Under the pieces are notes generated by a model that was given only the letters and a program-made list of their open reading frames with translations, was not told where the DNA came from and did not search any database. From NCBI GenBank assembly GCA_035477215.1, contig DATIKU010000014.1, forward strand, positions 161,684 through 225,683: 64,000 nucleotides of DNA, given 5' to 3'. This DNA is from Spirochaetota bacterium (lineage in GTDB: Bacteria; Spirochaetota; UBA4802; UBA5368). Positions 25,657 through 34,473 of the stretch are shown piece after piece. Position 1 is the first letter of the stretch, and the number at the start of each line of letters is the position of its first letter. The translations under genes were made by a program, and so were the position numbers.

Positions 25657-26853
25657 ATGGACAACAAGGATATCGTCATTATTTCAGGTTGCAGAACGCC
25701 GATCGGCAGTTTCGGGCAGAGCCTGCGCGACGTACGCGCGTACGAGCTTGCTTCGCTTGTAATGAAGGAAGCGATGGCCAGGGCGAAAGTAGAGGGGGCA
25801 CAGCTCAGCGACGTAATCTTCGGGGATTGCATTCAGACCTCGGAGGAGGCGAACACGGCCAGGACCGCGGCGCTGAAGACCGGTATTCCGGTCGGGGTAC
25901 CGGCGGTCACCATTCAGCGCCAGTGCGCTTCGGGTATGCAGTCCGTAATTTTCGCGAGCCAGCAGCTCCAGTGCGGAGATTCCGAGATCGTGCTTGCCGG
26001 CGGCGTGGAGTCCATGTCGAACGCGCCGTACATACTCAAAAAGGCCCGCTGGGGCGCACGCCTGACACACGGTGAAATGACCGACGCGATGTGGGAACTG
26101 CTCCACTCGGGCAGCGGCCTGCTTGGCGAGGCCTATATCATGGGCCAGACGGCCGAGAACCTCGCGAAGAAGTACAATATTTCGCGTGACGAGCAGGACC
26201 AGCTTGCCTTTGAAAGCCACTCGAAAGCACTTGCCGCGATCGATTCTGGAAAATTCAAGGATGAAATTGTACCGGTTCCCATTCCCGGACGCAAGGGGGA
26301 GGTGAAGATGTTCGATACCGACGAGCACCCACGCCGCGATGTAAGCCGTGAAAGTCTGGCCAAACTGAAGCCGGCCTTTGATAAAAATGGGACCGTTACC
26401 GCGGGGAATTCATCCGGATTGAATGACGGGGCCGCGGCGCTTGTGATCACCAGCGCGAAGAAGGCGCAGGAGCTCGGAGCTAAACCGGTGGTGAGGATCG
26501 TCGCCAATGCTCTGGTGGGTGTCGAACCGCACCTGATGGGATACGGCCCGGTCCCCGCCGTCGAGAAGCTCTTAAAGAAGACCGGTATGAAACTCGATGA
26601 CATCGGTCTGATCGAGGCGAATGAGGCGTTTGCCGCCCAGTACCTCGCCTGCGAAAAGGGCCTGGGGCTCGATCGTACGAAGGTCAATGTAAACGGATCC
26701 GGCGTCGGCCTTGGACATCCGGTAGGCTGTACCGGGGCGCGGCTTGTCGTCACGCTTATGAATGAGATGAAGCGCCGGAATGTTCGGTTTGGTATCGCGA
26801 CCCTCTGCGTAGGCGGTGGCATGGGCGCGGCGGTCTTAATTGAAAATATTTGA
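25657..26853 (+). CDS. Thiolase (acetyl-CoA acetyltransferase type)
   Basis: A 398-residue thiolase. The nucleophilic Cys90 is in [10 protein letters not shown], followed by [23 protein letters not shown], the GHP block, and [10 protein letters not shown] with the second catalytic Cys. It makes or cleaves acetoacetyl-CoA or longer 3-ketoacyl-CoA in the cytoplasm. The ATG at 25657 has AAAAGGAGATG upstream; the frame is open to 25534 but that part is not a thiolase. Chain-length preference cannot be read. A GC hairpin follows the stop. Confidence 0.93.
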   Translation: MDNKDIVIISGCRTPIGSFGQSLRDVRAYELASLVMKEAMARAKVEGAQLSDVIFGDCIQTSEEANTARTAALKTGIPVGVPAVTIQRQCASGMQSVIFASQQLQCGDSEIVLAGGVESMSNAPYILKKARWGARLTHGEMTDAMWELLHSGSGLLGEAYIMGQTAENLAKKYNISRDEQDQLAFESHSKALAAIDSGKFKDEIVPVPIPGRKGEVKMFDTDEHPRRDVSRESLAKLKPAFDKNGTVTAGNSSGLNDGAAALVITSAKKAQELGAKPVVRIVANALVGVEPHLMGYGPVPAVEKLLKKTGMKLDDIGLIEANEAFAAQYLACEKGLGLDRTKVNVNGSGVGLGHPVGCTGARLVVTLMNEMKRRNVRFGIATLCVGGGMGAAVLIENI

Positions 26854-26880
26854 TTGATCGTCCATCGTGACGCACGGTCG

Positions 26881-26914
26881 CGGTTGGAGGCGCACGGCCG
26901 TGCGTCTCTAACCG
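26881..26914. terminator. Strong GC hairpin after the thiolase gene
   Basis: CGGTT-GGAGGCGCACG-GC-CGTGCGTCTC-TAACCG forms a long stem with one G-U pair. No T-run follows on the + strand (an A-run follows instead), so it is a likely but atypical terminator. It lies 28 bases after the thiolase stop. Confidence 0.45.
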
Positions 26915-26986
26915 CTGAAAAAAAATGGACAACATGGCCGCTTCGTTGGTATATTGCCTACTAACCTTACCATCAGGAGAGATGAA

Positions 26987-27196
26987 ATGGCGGATTCGAT
27001 TACGAAAGATATGACGTTCGGGGAGCTTATTAAAAAGCATCCCAAGGCCGGGCCAATCCTTGCGGGGTATGGACTTCATTGCATAGGGTGCCACATCGCG
27101 ACCATAGAAACACTCGAGCAGGGGGCCAGGGCCCATGGGCTGAACGACTCGGATATCAGCAGAATGCTGTCGGACCTGAACGCCGTGGCGGGATGA
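26987..27196 (+). CDS. DUF1858 (hybrid-cluster-protein-associated) small redox protein
   Basis: A 69-residue protein: MTFGELIKKHPKAGPILAGY leads into HCIGCHIATIETLEQGA, the CxxC motif of the DUF1858/TIGR03980 family. That family accompanies hybrid cluster protein and other redox enzymes and may carry a disulfide or bind a cluster. The ATG at 26987 with CAGGAGAGATGAA upstream is chosen over an in-frame ATG at 26954. It stands alone here, between thiolase and a tRNA pair. Confidence 0.9.
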   Translation: MADSITKDMTFGELIKKHPKAGPILAGYGLHCIGCHIATIETLEQGARAHGLNDSDISRMLSDLNAVAG

Positions 27197-27214
27197 GATT
27201 AGGGCCATCGCGAT

Positions 27215-27250
27215 AAAACGAGGCGAGGTTAAATGACCCCGCCTCGTTTT
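27215..27250. terminator. Bidirectional terminator
   Basis: AAAACGAGGCG pairs with CGCCTCGTTTT across a loop; A-runs and T-runs flank both sides, so it can end the DUF1858 transcript on the + strand and the tRNA-Thr/tRNA-Tyr transcript on the minus strand. Confidence 0.85.
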
Positions 27251-27266
27251 ATTGGTTGTTTCTCGA

Positions 27267-27348
27267 TGGTGAGGGAAGGATTCGAACCTTCGAAGGCTTC
27301 GCCGGCAGATTTACAGTCTGCTCCCTTTGGCCGCTCGGGAACCTCACC
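27267..27348 (-). tRNA. tRNA-Tyr (GUA anticodon)
   Basis: The minus strand folds as a class II tRNA: acceptor GGTGAGG paired with CCTCACC, anticodon GTA in the ACTGTAAATC loop, a long variable arm, GGTTCGAATCC T-arm, and an encoded 3' CCA. It is 82 bases with CCA. tRNA-Thr is 4 bases upstream on the same strand; the two share the promoter at 27443-27470. Confidence 0.97.
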
Positions 27349-27352
27349 TGTG

Positions 27353-27425
27353 AGCTGGCGAGAGGAATCGAACCCCCAACAAGCTGATTACAAATCAGCT
27401 GCTCTACCGATTGAGCTACGCCAGC
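27353..27425 (-). tRNA. tRNA-Thr (UGU anticodon)
   Basis: A 73-base cloverleaf: acceptor GCTGGCG with CGCCAGC, D-arm AGCTCAATCGGTAGAGC, anticodon TGT in GATTTGTAATC, and GGGTTCGATTCC T-arm. The 3' CCA is not encoded. It is first in a tRNA-Thr/tRNA-Tyr pair. Confidence 0.97.
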
Positions 27426-27442
27426 AAGCTCAACATGCTACC

Positions 27443-27470
27443 CTTCTATTTGATGAAAATCGAGTGTCAA
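27443..27470 (-). promoter_or_regulatory. Promoter of the tRNA-Thr/tRNA-Tyr pair
   Basis: On the minus strand TTGACA (27470-27465), 16-bp spacer, TAGAAG (27448-27443). Transcription would start a few bases before the tRNA-Thr 5' end at 27425. The -35 is perfect, the -10 weak. Confidence 0.55.
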
Positions 27471-27552
27471 TACTTTTTTTCAAACCACTACTGGAAAAAC
27501 CCCCGACAGAGAGATACCGCACCGCTGAAACGGGGCATGCGATAATATATTA

Positions 27553-27582
27553 TTGACAGTGGTGCGCGTCAGATGCTTTAAT
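27553..27582 (+). promoter_or_regulatory. Candidate promoter of the export operon
   Basis: TTGACA (27553-27558), 18-bp spacer, TTTAAT (27577-27582), about 135 bases before the TolC-family gene. The leader contains no recognised element. Confidence 0.45.
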
Positions 27583-27717
27583 GCCTTCTGATTATCCGGT
27601 TATATATCGTTTGATATTTTTTATAAAGCTGAGAAAACCTTTCTCCGTGGGAATTCAGATAACCGTTGAAATTAAGTTTACGCCCCCGCGGCGAGCGGTC
27701 CCGATGCAGAGGCCTGA

Positions 27718-29058
27718 ATGAATGCGAGATTGCTTCCGTTTGCCGGTGCTGTACTGTTTCTTTGCGCCGGTTTGTCACATGCTGAAACGAGGAAACTGAC
27801 GAGGGAAGATTGTGTTACGATCGCCCTTGAGAACCATCCGGCGGTGATGGTCCTTGCCCAGGAGCAAAAAAAGGCGGTGGCGAACTACCGCCTGTCGAAA
27901 GCTCCCAACAGAATTCAGGTGAACGGAGAGGTTAAAACCGCCGAGTATCTTAAACCCGAATCTTCATCGTCGGGATTTAATGTCCCCGGCAGGGACACCA
28001 CCATCGGTATCTTTGCAGGAACGTCGGCGATCTACAACCTGATCGACCCCAATATTTCCAAGAAACAGGAGGCCGCCAAACTCGCCATCGACATGTCCAA
28101 GATGCACGAGATCAAGGAGCGGTCGACCATTGTCTTTAATGCGAAAGCCGCCTATTACGCATTCAATATGGCGATCGAGAACGTGCGGCTCCGCGAGAAG
28201 CTGCGGGACAAATACAGGGTCAAGCAGGAGACGACCGTTATTCTTTTCAGAAACGGGCTGCGGCCCATCCTCGACGTCACCAAGGCCGATGTGGATCTTG
28301 CATCCGCCACCCTCGAGTACGAAAAGGCAAGGAACCAGGAAAACCTCGCCAAGACCGAACTGCTGGCGGCGCTGGGGGTGATGGACGAGGAGATCGACGT
28401 CGAGACGCTCAAAATCGACGTGCTTCCCTCGGTACGCTTCTCCTTCGCCGAGCTGTACAGCCTGGCGGAAAATAATCATCCGGAGCTGCGTATAGCTAAG
28501 CTCAACAGGGAGATCCAGCGCATCAACATAGAGGTGGAGCGTTCGGCCGGAAGCCTGCGGGTTGATCTGATGACGTCACTTGGCTTCGAGAACAAGAACC
28601 TCGAGGGTCTTGGTAAAATTCAGGATAATGCTAAAACTTCGAACTGGGAGCCGACATTTCACGCCGGTATACAGGCCCGCATTCCGATCTATACCGGGGG
28701 GGCGATAACGGCCAGGGTTAATGCCGCGGAAGCTGAATACAGCAAATCGATATACGGCGAGAAGCAGATTCTCCTTGGGGTAAAGGCCCTTCTGCGCAAT
28801 TACGTGCAGGGCATGGAAGAAATAAAAAAACAGATTGAACTCTCCCGTCTGATGAAAATCAACGCCGAAAAGCACCTCGCGCTTGCACAGAGGAGCTATG
28901 ATGCCGGTGTCGGGTCGCAGATGGCTCTTCAGGACGCCCAGACGGCGGTTCTCGACGCCGAGTTGTTTTCGGCGAGAGCGCGCTACGAATATCTTACCAT
29001 CCTTGCCCGCTTGTCGAAGACCGTTGGTATCGAGGAGGAATACCTATGCAGAAAGTGA
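27718..29058 (+). CDS. TolC-family outer-membrane efflux protein
   Basis: A 446-residue protein with a signal peptide ending near LSHA, then EDCVTIALENHPAVMVLAQEQ, the classic first repeat of TolC-type channels; the second helical repeat begins near FAELYSLAENNHPELRIA. It should form the outer-membrane and periplasmic tunnel of the three-part exporter encoded by the next three genes. The stop overlaps the start of the adaptor gene by 13 bases. No strong ribosome-binding site is visible before the ATG. Confidence 0.9.
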   Translation: MNARLLPFAGAVLFLCAGLSHAETRKLTREDCVTIALENHPAVMVLAQEQKKAVANYRLSKAPNRIQVNGEVKTAEYLKPESSSSGFNVPGRDTTIGIFAGTSAIYNLIDPNISKKQEAAKLAIDMSKMHEIKERSTIVFNAKAAYYAFNMAIENVRLREKLRDKYRVKQETTVILFRNGLRPILDVTKADVDLASATLEYEKARNQENLAKTELLAALGVMDEEIDVETLKIDVLPSVRFSFAELYSLAENNHPELRIAKLNREIQRINIEVERSAGSLRVDLMTSLGFENKNLEGLGKIQDNAKTSNWEPTFHAGIQARIPIYTGGAITARVNAAEAEYSKSIYGEKQILLGVKALLRNYVQGMEEIKKQIELSRLMKINAEKHLALAQRSYDAGVGSQMALQDAQTAVLDAELFSARARYEYLTILARLSKTVGIEEEYLCRK

Positions 29059-30164
29059 ATTTTCGCAGCTTCATCCCCAGAAAAAAAGCGGCGATTGCCG
29101 GCGGTGCAGCGCTTTCGGTTCTCCTTATCTATCTGATTATTCGTGGTTGTGCAGGGCCTTCGGACGTCGTCTACCGTTTTGCAAAAGTGACCAAAGGGGA
29201 TGTGATAAAAACGGTTTCGGTAACAGGCACCCTCGATGTGCTGAACTCCTATCGGGTGATGAGCAAGATAAACGGCGTGGTGAACCGGGTGCTGGTGAAT
29301 TTTAACCAGGTCGTCGGAAAGGGACAATTGCTCGCGACCGTCGATTCCACCGAGATCGACCAGGAGATGTCCCGGGTGCTGGCGCAGCTGGAACGCGCGA
29401 GACTGGACCTGTCGGGCGCGAAAGCCGATATCGATACGAAAAAGGACCTTTACAAGGAAAACCTTATTTCGAGAAAGGACCTGGAGCAGGCCGAGCTCAA
29501 TTATAAGAAGATCGCCGCGCAATACCGCCAGTTTCATGTGGAATATGAAATTGCCCTGCGCAATAAAAGCTATGCCCGTATTGTTTCACCCGCTTCGGGA
29601 GTCGTCATATCCATGGACATTAAGCCTATGGACGTGGTTTCCGTCAACAAGCCGCTGTTTGTGATCGTCGAGGATTTACGGAAAATGTACCTGACCATAA
29701 ATGTCGACGAGTCCGATATCGGGAAGATCGCGAAGGGCCAGAGTGTGACCTTCACCGTGAGCGCGTTTCCCGGCAGCGTCTTTGCGGGTAAGATCGACCA
29801 GGTGCGTCTTAACCCGACCACGCAGCAGGGTATCGTTGTGTACCAGGCCATAGTGATCTGCGATAATTCCGAGATGAAGCTGAAACCGGGAATGACAGCG
29901 ACGGCCACGGTCGTTGTCGGTAAAAAGGAAAACGTGTTGCGGGTGCACAATGAGGCGTTCATCGTCTCGCCGGTCGAGACGAGGGGCGATTTTGATCGGC
30001 AGTTCGTCTGGAAGAAGAGGGGCCGCGTGGTCGATGAGCTTCCAGTAAAGAAGATAGGCGTCAAGACGGGGCTTGTAGGGGACATGTTTACCGAAATAGC
30101 CTCCGATAAGATAAAGGTCGATGATGAAGTCCTTGTGCGCATTGAAAAAAAGTTCAAGCTGTGA
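29046..30164 (+). CDS. MacA-like periplasmic adaptor (membrane fusion) protein
   Basis: A 372-residue protein with an N-terminal membrane anchor (about 15-32), then the HlyD/MacA pattern: a lipoyl-like half (NGVVNRVLVNFNQVVGKGQL), a helical hairpin (about 110-150), the second lipoyl half (VSPASGVVISMDIKPMDVV) and a beta-barrel (GQSVTFTVSAFPGSVFAGK). It links the inner-membrane ABC permease to the TolC-like channel. It overlaps the TolC gene and precedes the ATPase by 18 bases. Confidence 0.9.
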   Translation: MQKVNFRSFIPRKKAAIAGGAALSVLLIYLIIRGCAGPSDVVYRFAKVTKGDVIKTVSVTGTLDVLNSYRVMSKINGVVNRVLVNFNQVVGKGQLLATVDSTEIDQEMSRVLAQLERARLDLSGAKADIDTKKDLYKENLISRKDLEQAELNYKKIAAQYRQFHVEYEIALRNKSYARIVSPASGVVISMDIKPMDVVSVNKPLFVIVEDLRKMYLTINVDESDIGKIAKGQSVTFTVSAFPGSVFAGKIDQVRLNPTTQQGIVVYQAIVICDNSEMKLKPGMTATATVVVGKKENVLRVHNEAFIVSPVETRGDFDRQFVWKKRGRVVDELPVKKIGVKTGLVGDMFTEIASDKIKVDDEVLVRIEKKFKL

Positions 30165-30182
30165 TAATGTCTCAGGGGAACC

Positions 30183-30908
30183 ATGGACAGGGTCATCGAG
30201 GTCAGGGACCTCGTAAAAACATATTTCATCAGCGATGATGTCAGCGTCCCGGCGATCAAGGGCATCTCGCTCTCGGTGGATAAGGGGGAATTCCTTGCGA
30301 TTATGGGAGCCTCCGGCTCGGGGAAATCGACCTTCATGAATATCCTCGGCTTTCTCGACTCGCTTACCTCGGGGAGTTATCTCCTCGACGGCGTGGAGCA
30401 GGCCTCCCTGGGCGAAGACAGAAAAGCGGAAATACGAAACACCAAGATCGGATTTGTTTTTCAGGGGTTCAACCTGCTTTCGCGCACGTCTGCCCTGGAA
30501 AACGTGGAGCTTCCCATGATATACCGAGGCGGGGCGCGGCCCTCGGAGGTGCGCGAAAAGGCGCGGGGGCTTCTTGCCATGGTGGGTCTTTCCGGTCGCG
30601 AAGACCATCACCCCAACAGACTTTCCGGAGGCGAGCAGCAGCGTGTGGCGATCGCCCGTTCACTCATCAACGATCCGGCGATCATCCTCGCCGACGAGCC
30701 CACCGGGAACCTGGACTCCCGTAACACCGCCGATATTATGGGTATATTCACCCGGCTAAACAGGGAACTCGGCATCACGATTATACTGGTAACCCACGAA
30801 CCGGAGGTCGCCGACCACACAAGGCGCAAGATTGTTTTCCGCGACGGCCTTATTATTCAGGATACCGCGATTAAAAAAAACGTCCGGCGGGGCGGGAAAT
30901 CAACATGA
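30183..30908 (+). CDS. MacB-type ABC transporter ATPase
   Basis: A 241-residue ABC ATPase: Walker A GASGSGKST (about 40-48), LSGGEQQRVAIARSL signature, Walker B IILADEPTGNLDS, and the H-loop VTHEPEV. The LolD/MacB type energises mechanotransmission permeases. The stop overlaps the permease start by 4 bases, so the two proteins, fused in E. coli MacB, are separate here. The substrate is unknown; MacB-like systems export lipoproteins, peptides or macrolides. Confidence 0.92.
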   Translation: MDRVIEVRDLVKTYFISDDVSVPAIKGISLSVDKGEFLAIMGASGSGKSTFMNILGFLDSLTSGSYLLDGVEQASLGEDRKAEIRNTKIGFVFQGFNLLSRTSALENVELPMIYRGGARPSEVREKARGLLAMVGLSGREDHHPNRLSGGEQQRVAIARSLINDPAIILADEPTGNLDSRNTADIMGIFTRLNRELGITIILVTHEPEVADHTRRKIVFRDGLIIQDTAIKKNVRRGGKST

Positions 30909-32083
30909 ATATGAGCAACCTTCTGCTTACCGCACTGCGCTCGCTCGGTAAGAACAAGATGCGTTCCGCGCTGACGAGCCTGGGTATCATCATAGGTGTG
31001 GCATCGGTCATCATGATGGTGGGGATAGGAAACAGCGCCCGGGTGGCCGTGCGGGACAAAGTATACACCTACGGTGCCAACGCGATGTCGATAAGCTCCG
31101 AAAGGCCCTTCACCGAGCGGGACCTCGAACGCCTGCGGCGCACGACCTCCTATATAAAGTACATTACACCCATGTCCGGGCGGAAAGCGATCAACGTGAA
31201 ATATGAGAACCGCTTCCTTGAAAGCCGGGTCCGGGGCGTCAACAACGATTTTTTTCGCATCCAGGAATGGCCGGTCACCTATGGCAGGTATTTCACCGAA
31301 CTGGAGATACTCTCGTACGAGAAGGTGGCCATACTGGGGGACAGTGCCAGGCTCGCGCTCTTCGGGAATACCAACCCGGTCGGCAGAATCATTCTTGTAA
31401 ACAATGTCCCCTTCCATGTGATCGGTTCACTTTCAGAGCTCGGACAGGCGTTCTCGGGACGCGATCAGGACAATGTCGTCATTTTACCGTTCACGACGAC
31501 GGGGCTTAAGATAGAGGGACGCAGGGATTTCAACGAGATCTTCGCATCCACCTATTCCGAGGACCTGGTGGAAAAAACCGCCGGTGAAATTCGCCGCTCC
31601 CTCAGGATAGAGAGATCGGTACTGCCGGGACAGCCTGAAGATTTCACCGTCAAAACCAGCCGCGAAAAACTCGAGATGGCGGAGTATATTGCGAAGACGC
31701 TGGCCATTCTCCTCGCCGGCATCGCGTCGATTTCGCTGATCGTCGGCGGTATAGGGATCATGAACATCATGCTGGTGTCGGTGAGCGAACGGACGCGCGA
31801 AATCGGCATACGCATGGCGATCGGCGCCAGGAAGCAGGACATACTCCTGCAGTTCCTGATTGAGGCCGTGACATTAAGCACGGGCGGCGGTATCGCCGGA
31901 ATCACACTTGGCATCATCATATACTTCATCATCACCATCGCCGTCGGATGGTCGTTCCTTTTTTCTCTTTTTTCCATCGCGATTTCCTTTCTCTTTTCGG
32001 GTGCCGTGGGTATATTTTTCGGTTATTACCCGGCCCGAAAAGCTTCAAGCCTCAAGCCGATAGACGCCCTTCGCTACGAATAG
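30905..32083 (+). CDS. MacB/FtsX-type ABC permease
   Basis: A 392-residue protein. One TM at the N-terminus (TSLGIIIGVASVIMMVGIG), a large periplasmic MacB_PCD domain (about 50-265), then three TM segments starting with LLAGIASISLIVGGIGIMN and the EIGIRMAIGARK coupling motif. It is the last gene of the TolC/adaptor/ATPase/permease operon. The family works by mechanotransmission rather than by moving substrate across the inner membrane. Confidence 0.9.
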   Translation: MNMSNLLLTALRSLGKNKMRSALTSLGIIIGVASVIMMVGIGNSARVAVRDKVYTYGANAMSISSERPFTERDLERLRRTTSYIKYITPMSGRKAINVKYENRFLESRVRGVNNDFFRIQEWPVTYGRYFTELEILSYEKVAILGDSARLALFGNTNPVGRIILVNNVPFHVIGSLSELGQAFSGRDQDNVVILPFTTTGLKIEGRRDFNEIFASTYSEDLVEKTAGEIRRSLRIERSVLPGQPEDFTVKTSREKLEMAEYIAKTLAILLAGIASISLIVGGIGIMNIMLVSVSERTREIGIRMAIGARKQDILLQFLIEAVTLSTGGGIAGITLGIIIYFIITIAVGWSFLFSLFSIAISFLFSGAVGIFFGYYPARKASSLKPIDALRYE

Positions 32084-32285
32084 CCCTCTGTCTTGCACTC
32101 CCGCTTCCCGATAAATTATTTTTTTCCCTGTTAAGACATAATCCGCCCCGGTCCGATATATAAAGCATGAATTTGCAGTCCGGCGGTTTGGGCGTCTTCG
32201 TGGAGACATAGAACCGGGGAACAGTAAGGCCCCCGGTGCGGGTGTCGCGAGCTAATGCCGAATCGGCAAGACAAGGAGAAAAGCG

Positions 32286-33179
32286 TTGAAAGAGATCCAG
32301 GCAATAAAGAAATTCAAGAGGTTTCTGCAGACCGAGAGGGGGCTGTCGCCGAACTCGATCTATTCGTACACCTACGACCTGAAAAAATTCAGTGCTTTTT
32401 TATCGCGGACCGACAAGGATATGTTCAGCGCCACCCACGAGGATGTTCAGCAATTTCTGAAATTCGAGAAAAACAAGAAGCACAATTCCTCCAGGACCCT
32501 CGCCCGTTCCCTGGCGGCGATCAGGCAGTTCTACAATTTCATTTCCCTGAACGTTGAGCGTATCGAAAATCCGGCCAGCCGTATCGGTACGCCCCAGGTG
32601 GAAAAAACACTCCCGGATTTCCTGACGATCCGTGAAATCGAGACGCTCTTTCGCTCGGTTTCAGAAAGCGATCCGTTTGAGCTCCGCGACAAGGCGATAT
32701 TCGAGCTTTTGTATTCATGCGGCCTCCGGATTACCGAGGCGGTGGAGCTTTGCGTGAATGACCTGGATTTTGAAAACAGGTTCATTACGATAACGGGCAA
32801 GGGCGGCAAGGAGCGCATGGTGCCGATAAGCGAAGAGGCCGTGCGGCTTATCAGAAAATATCTGAAGCATTCCAGGGGCGAGATACTCGGGGATCGCCTG
32901 AGCGATTTCGTCTTTATCAGCAAAAAGGGTTCCAGGCTCAACAGGAAATCGGTATGGAGGCTCTTGAAGGGGTACGTTGACCGCACCCAGATTAAGAAAA
33001 ATATAACCCCGCATACGCTGCGCCATTCCTTCGCCACGCACATGCTTGAAAACGGCGCCGATTTACGGTCCGTACAGGAGCTTCTGGGCCATATGGATAT
33101 ATCGACCACCCAGGTGTACACTCATCTCGCCAGGAAAGAGATGCAAAAGATCCACCGACGATTCCATCCGAAGGGATAA
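32286..33179 (+). CDS. xerD: Tyrosine recombinase, XerC/XerD type
   Basis: A 297-residue site-specific recombinase. Catalytic residues are Arg148 (CGLRITEA), Lys172, His243 and Arg246 (HTLRHSFATH), His269 (LLGHMD) and Tyr278. Its length and lack of any linked mobile-element genes fit the chromosome-dimer resolvase that acts at dif with FtsK. Start is a TTG at 32286 with AAGGAGAAA well placed. The symbol is a best guess; XerC versus XerD is not decided by these motifs. Confidence 0.88.
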   Translation: MKEIQAIKKFKRFLQTERGLSPNSIYSYTYDLKKFSAFLSRTDKDMFSATHEDVQQFLKFEKNKKHNSSRTLARSLAAIRQFYNFISLNVERIENPASRIGTPQVEKTLPDFLTIREIETLFRSVSESDPFELRDKAIFELLYSCGLRITEAVELCVNDLDFENRFITITGKGGKERMVPISEEAVRLIRKYLKHSRGEILGDRLSDFVFISKKGSRLNRKSVWRLLKGYVDRTQIKKNITPHTLRHSFATHMLENGADLRSVQELLGHMDISTTQVYTHLARKEMQKIHRRFHPKG

Positions 33180-33189
33180 ACGTTCGCTT

Positions 33190-34413
33190 ATGTCGGGAAG
33201 AGATATAGGCCGTCCCCGATCGAACGGCCGCGCGGTCATGTCCGCGGCGGCCTGCGTTCTTTTCCTCGCTTTTCTTGCAGGATGCGCGCCCTCCCGCGAA
33301 TTTCTATTGAAAAAAAGCACTGAAATCGGCGCGCACAAGAGTTACGTTCGCGTGCTGCTGCTCAATACAGCAAAGCGTGTCGCGGTGGCCTCGCCCGCTC
33401 GCATGAAGATAAGCGGCCTGTCGGACAGGAGGACGCACTATGACGGGAAGGGGCGGTCCGTTTTTTTCTACCCGGAAAAGGTTAAAGAGCCGGTCGTGGT
33501 GGAATCATGGGATTCGCCGCTTTCGGTTAACGGAGCGCCGTTCCGGGGCGCGATAGAGCTGCATTCGAGGATGGGGAGGCTCCTGGTCATTAACGTGTTG
33601 ACTATGGATGAGTATCTCTCGGGCGTTGTGCCCTGTGAAATATCGAGCGGCTGGAACGTCGAGGCATTGAGGGCCCAGGCGGTTGCGGCCCGCAGTTACG
33701 CGTATTACCATATCATGAACGGCACCGATACCCTTTTCGATCTCAACGCGACAAACCGCTCTCAGGTTTACGGCGGCGCCGGAATGGAAACAGAGCGAAC
33801 AAACAAAGCGGTGCGGGACACGAGCGGTCAGGTGGCCTCCCTTGACAACAAGCCGATCCTCGCCTTTTTCCATTCTACATGCGGTGGAAGTACCATCGAC
33901 GGCGACAAGGTCTGGAAGGGGGCTGGCAGGGAGTACCTGCGTAAAGTGCGATGCGAATATTGCGCTCAGTCCCCCCACTTTGTCTGGGAGGAGATGCTCA
34001 CGCTTTATGAAATTCGTCTTCACCTTGCTAAAAAATATGTCGGTGTGGGGCAGGTGACGGGTATCGCGTTCAGGAAAGAGGGCGGGCGGGTAAGCCACGT
34101 CACCGTGGACCACAAGAATGGCGTTGTTCGGCTTTCCGGTAACGATTTCAGGCTGCTCTTCCCTGAAAAAAAAATCAAAAGCCTGTTATTCGAGGCGGTA
34201 AAAACGAAGAACGGGCTGCTTTTAAAGGGGCATGGATGGGGGCACGGCGTCGGTCTCTGCCAGTGGGGAGCGAACGGAATGGCCGAACGCAAGGCGGCCT
34301 ACGCCGATATTCTTCGGCATTATTATCGCGGAACCAGGCTCATGATTATGGCGGAAAAGACGCGACCAGGCTCCGGTAATAATCTTGCCCAGAACAAACA
34401 GCGTCGCTACTGA
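33190..34413 (+). CDS. SpoIID/LytB-domain lipoprotein
   Basis: A 407-residue protein starting at the ATG at 33190, 10 bases after xerD. Its lipobox-like FLAGCAPS sits near residue 31 after a hydrophobic stretch. The SpoIID domain includes LTMDEYLSGVVPCEISSGWN, LRAQAVAARSYAYYH and the C-terminal GHGWGHGVGLCQWGANGM. The family includes lytic transglycosylases such as SpoIID and peptidoglycan-modifying stimulators; in a spirochaete it likely acts on the cell wall during growth or division. A later ATG at 33238 is also possible. Confidence 0.9.
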   Translation: MSGRDIGRPRSNGRAVMSAAACVLFLAFLAGCAPSREFLLKKSTEIGAHKSYVRVLLLNTAKRVAVASPARMKISGLSDRRTHYDGKGRSVFFYPEKVKEPVVVESWDSPLSVNGAPFRGAIELHSRMGRLLVINVLTMDEYLSGVVPCEISSGWNVEALRAQAVAARSYAYYHIMNGTDTLFDLNATNRSQVYGGAGMETERTNKAVRDTSGQVASLDNKPILAFFHSTCGGSTIDGDKVWKGAGREYLRKVRCEYCAQSPHFVWEEMLTLYEIRLHLAKKYVGVGQVTGIAFRKEGGRVSHVTVDHKNGVVRLSGNDFRLLFPEKKIKSLLFEAVKTKNGLLLKGHGWGHGVGLCQWGANGMAERKAAYADILRHYYRGTRLMIMAEKTRPGSGNNLAQNKQRRY

Positions 34414-34473
34414 TCCGATTCCCCGTAAAATTATGGTTGTTAAAAAACCGCGACACTGTGTCATGATGGCACG

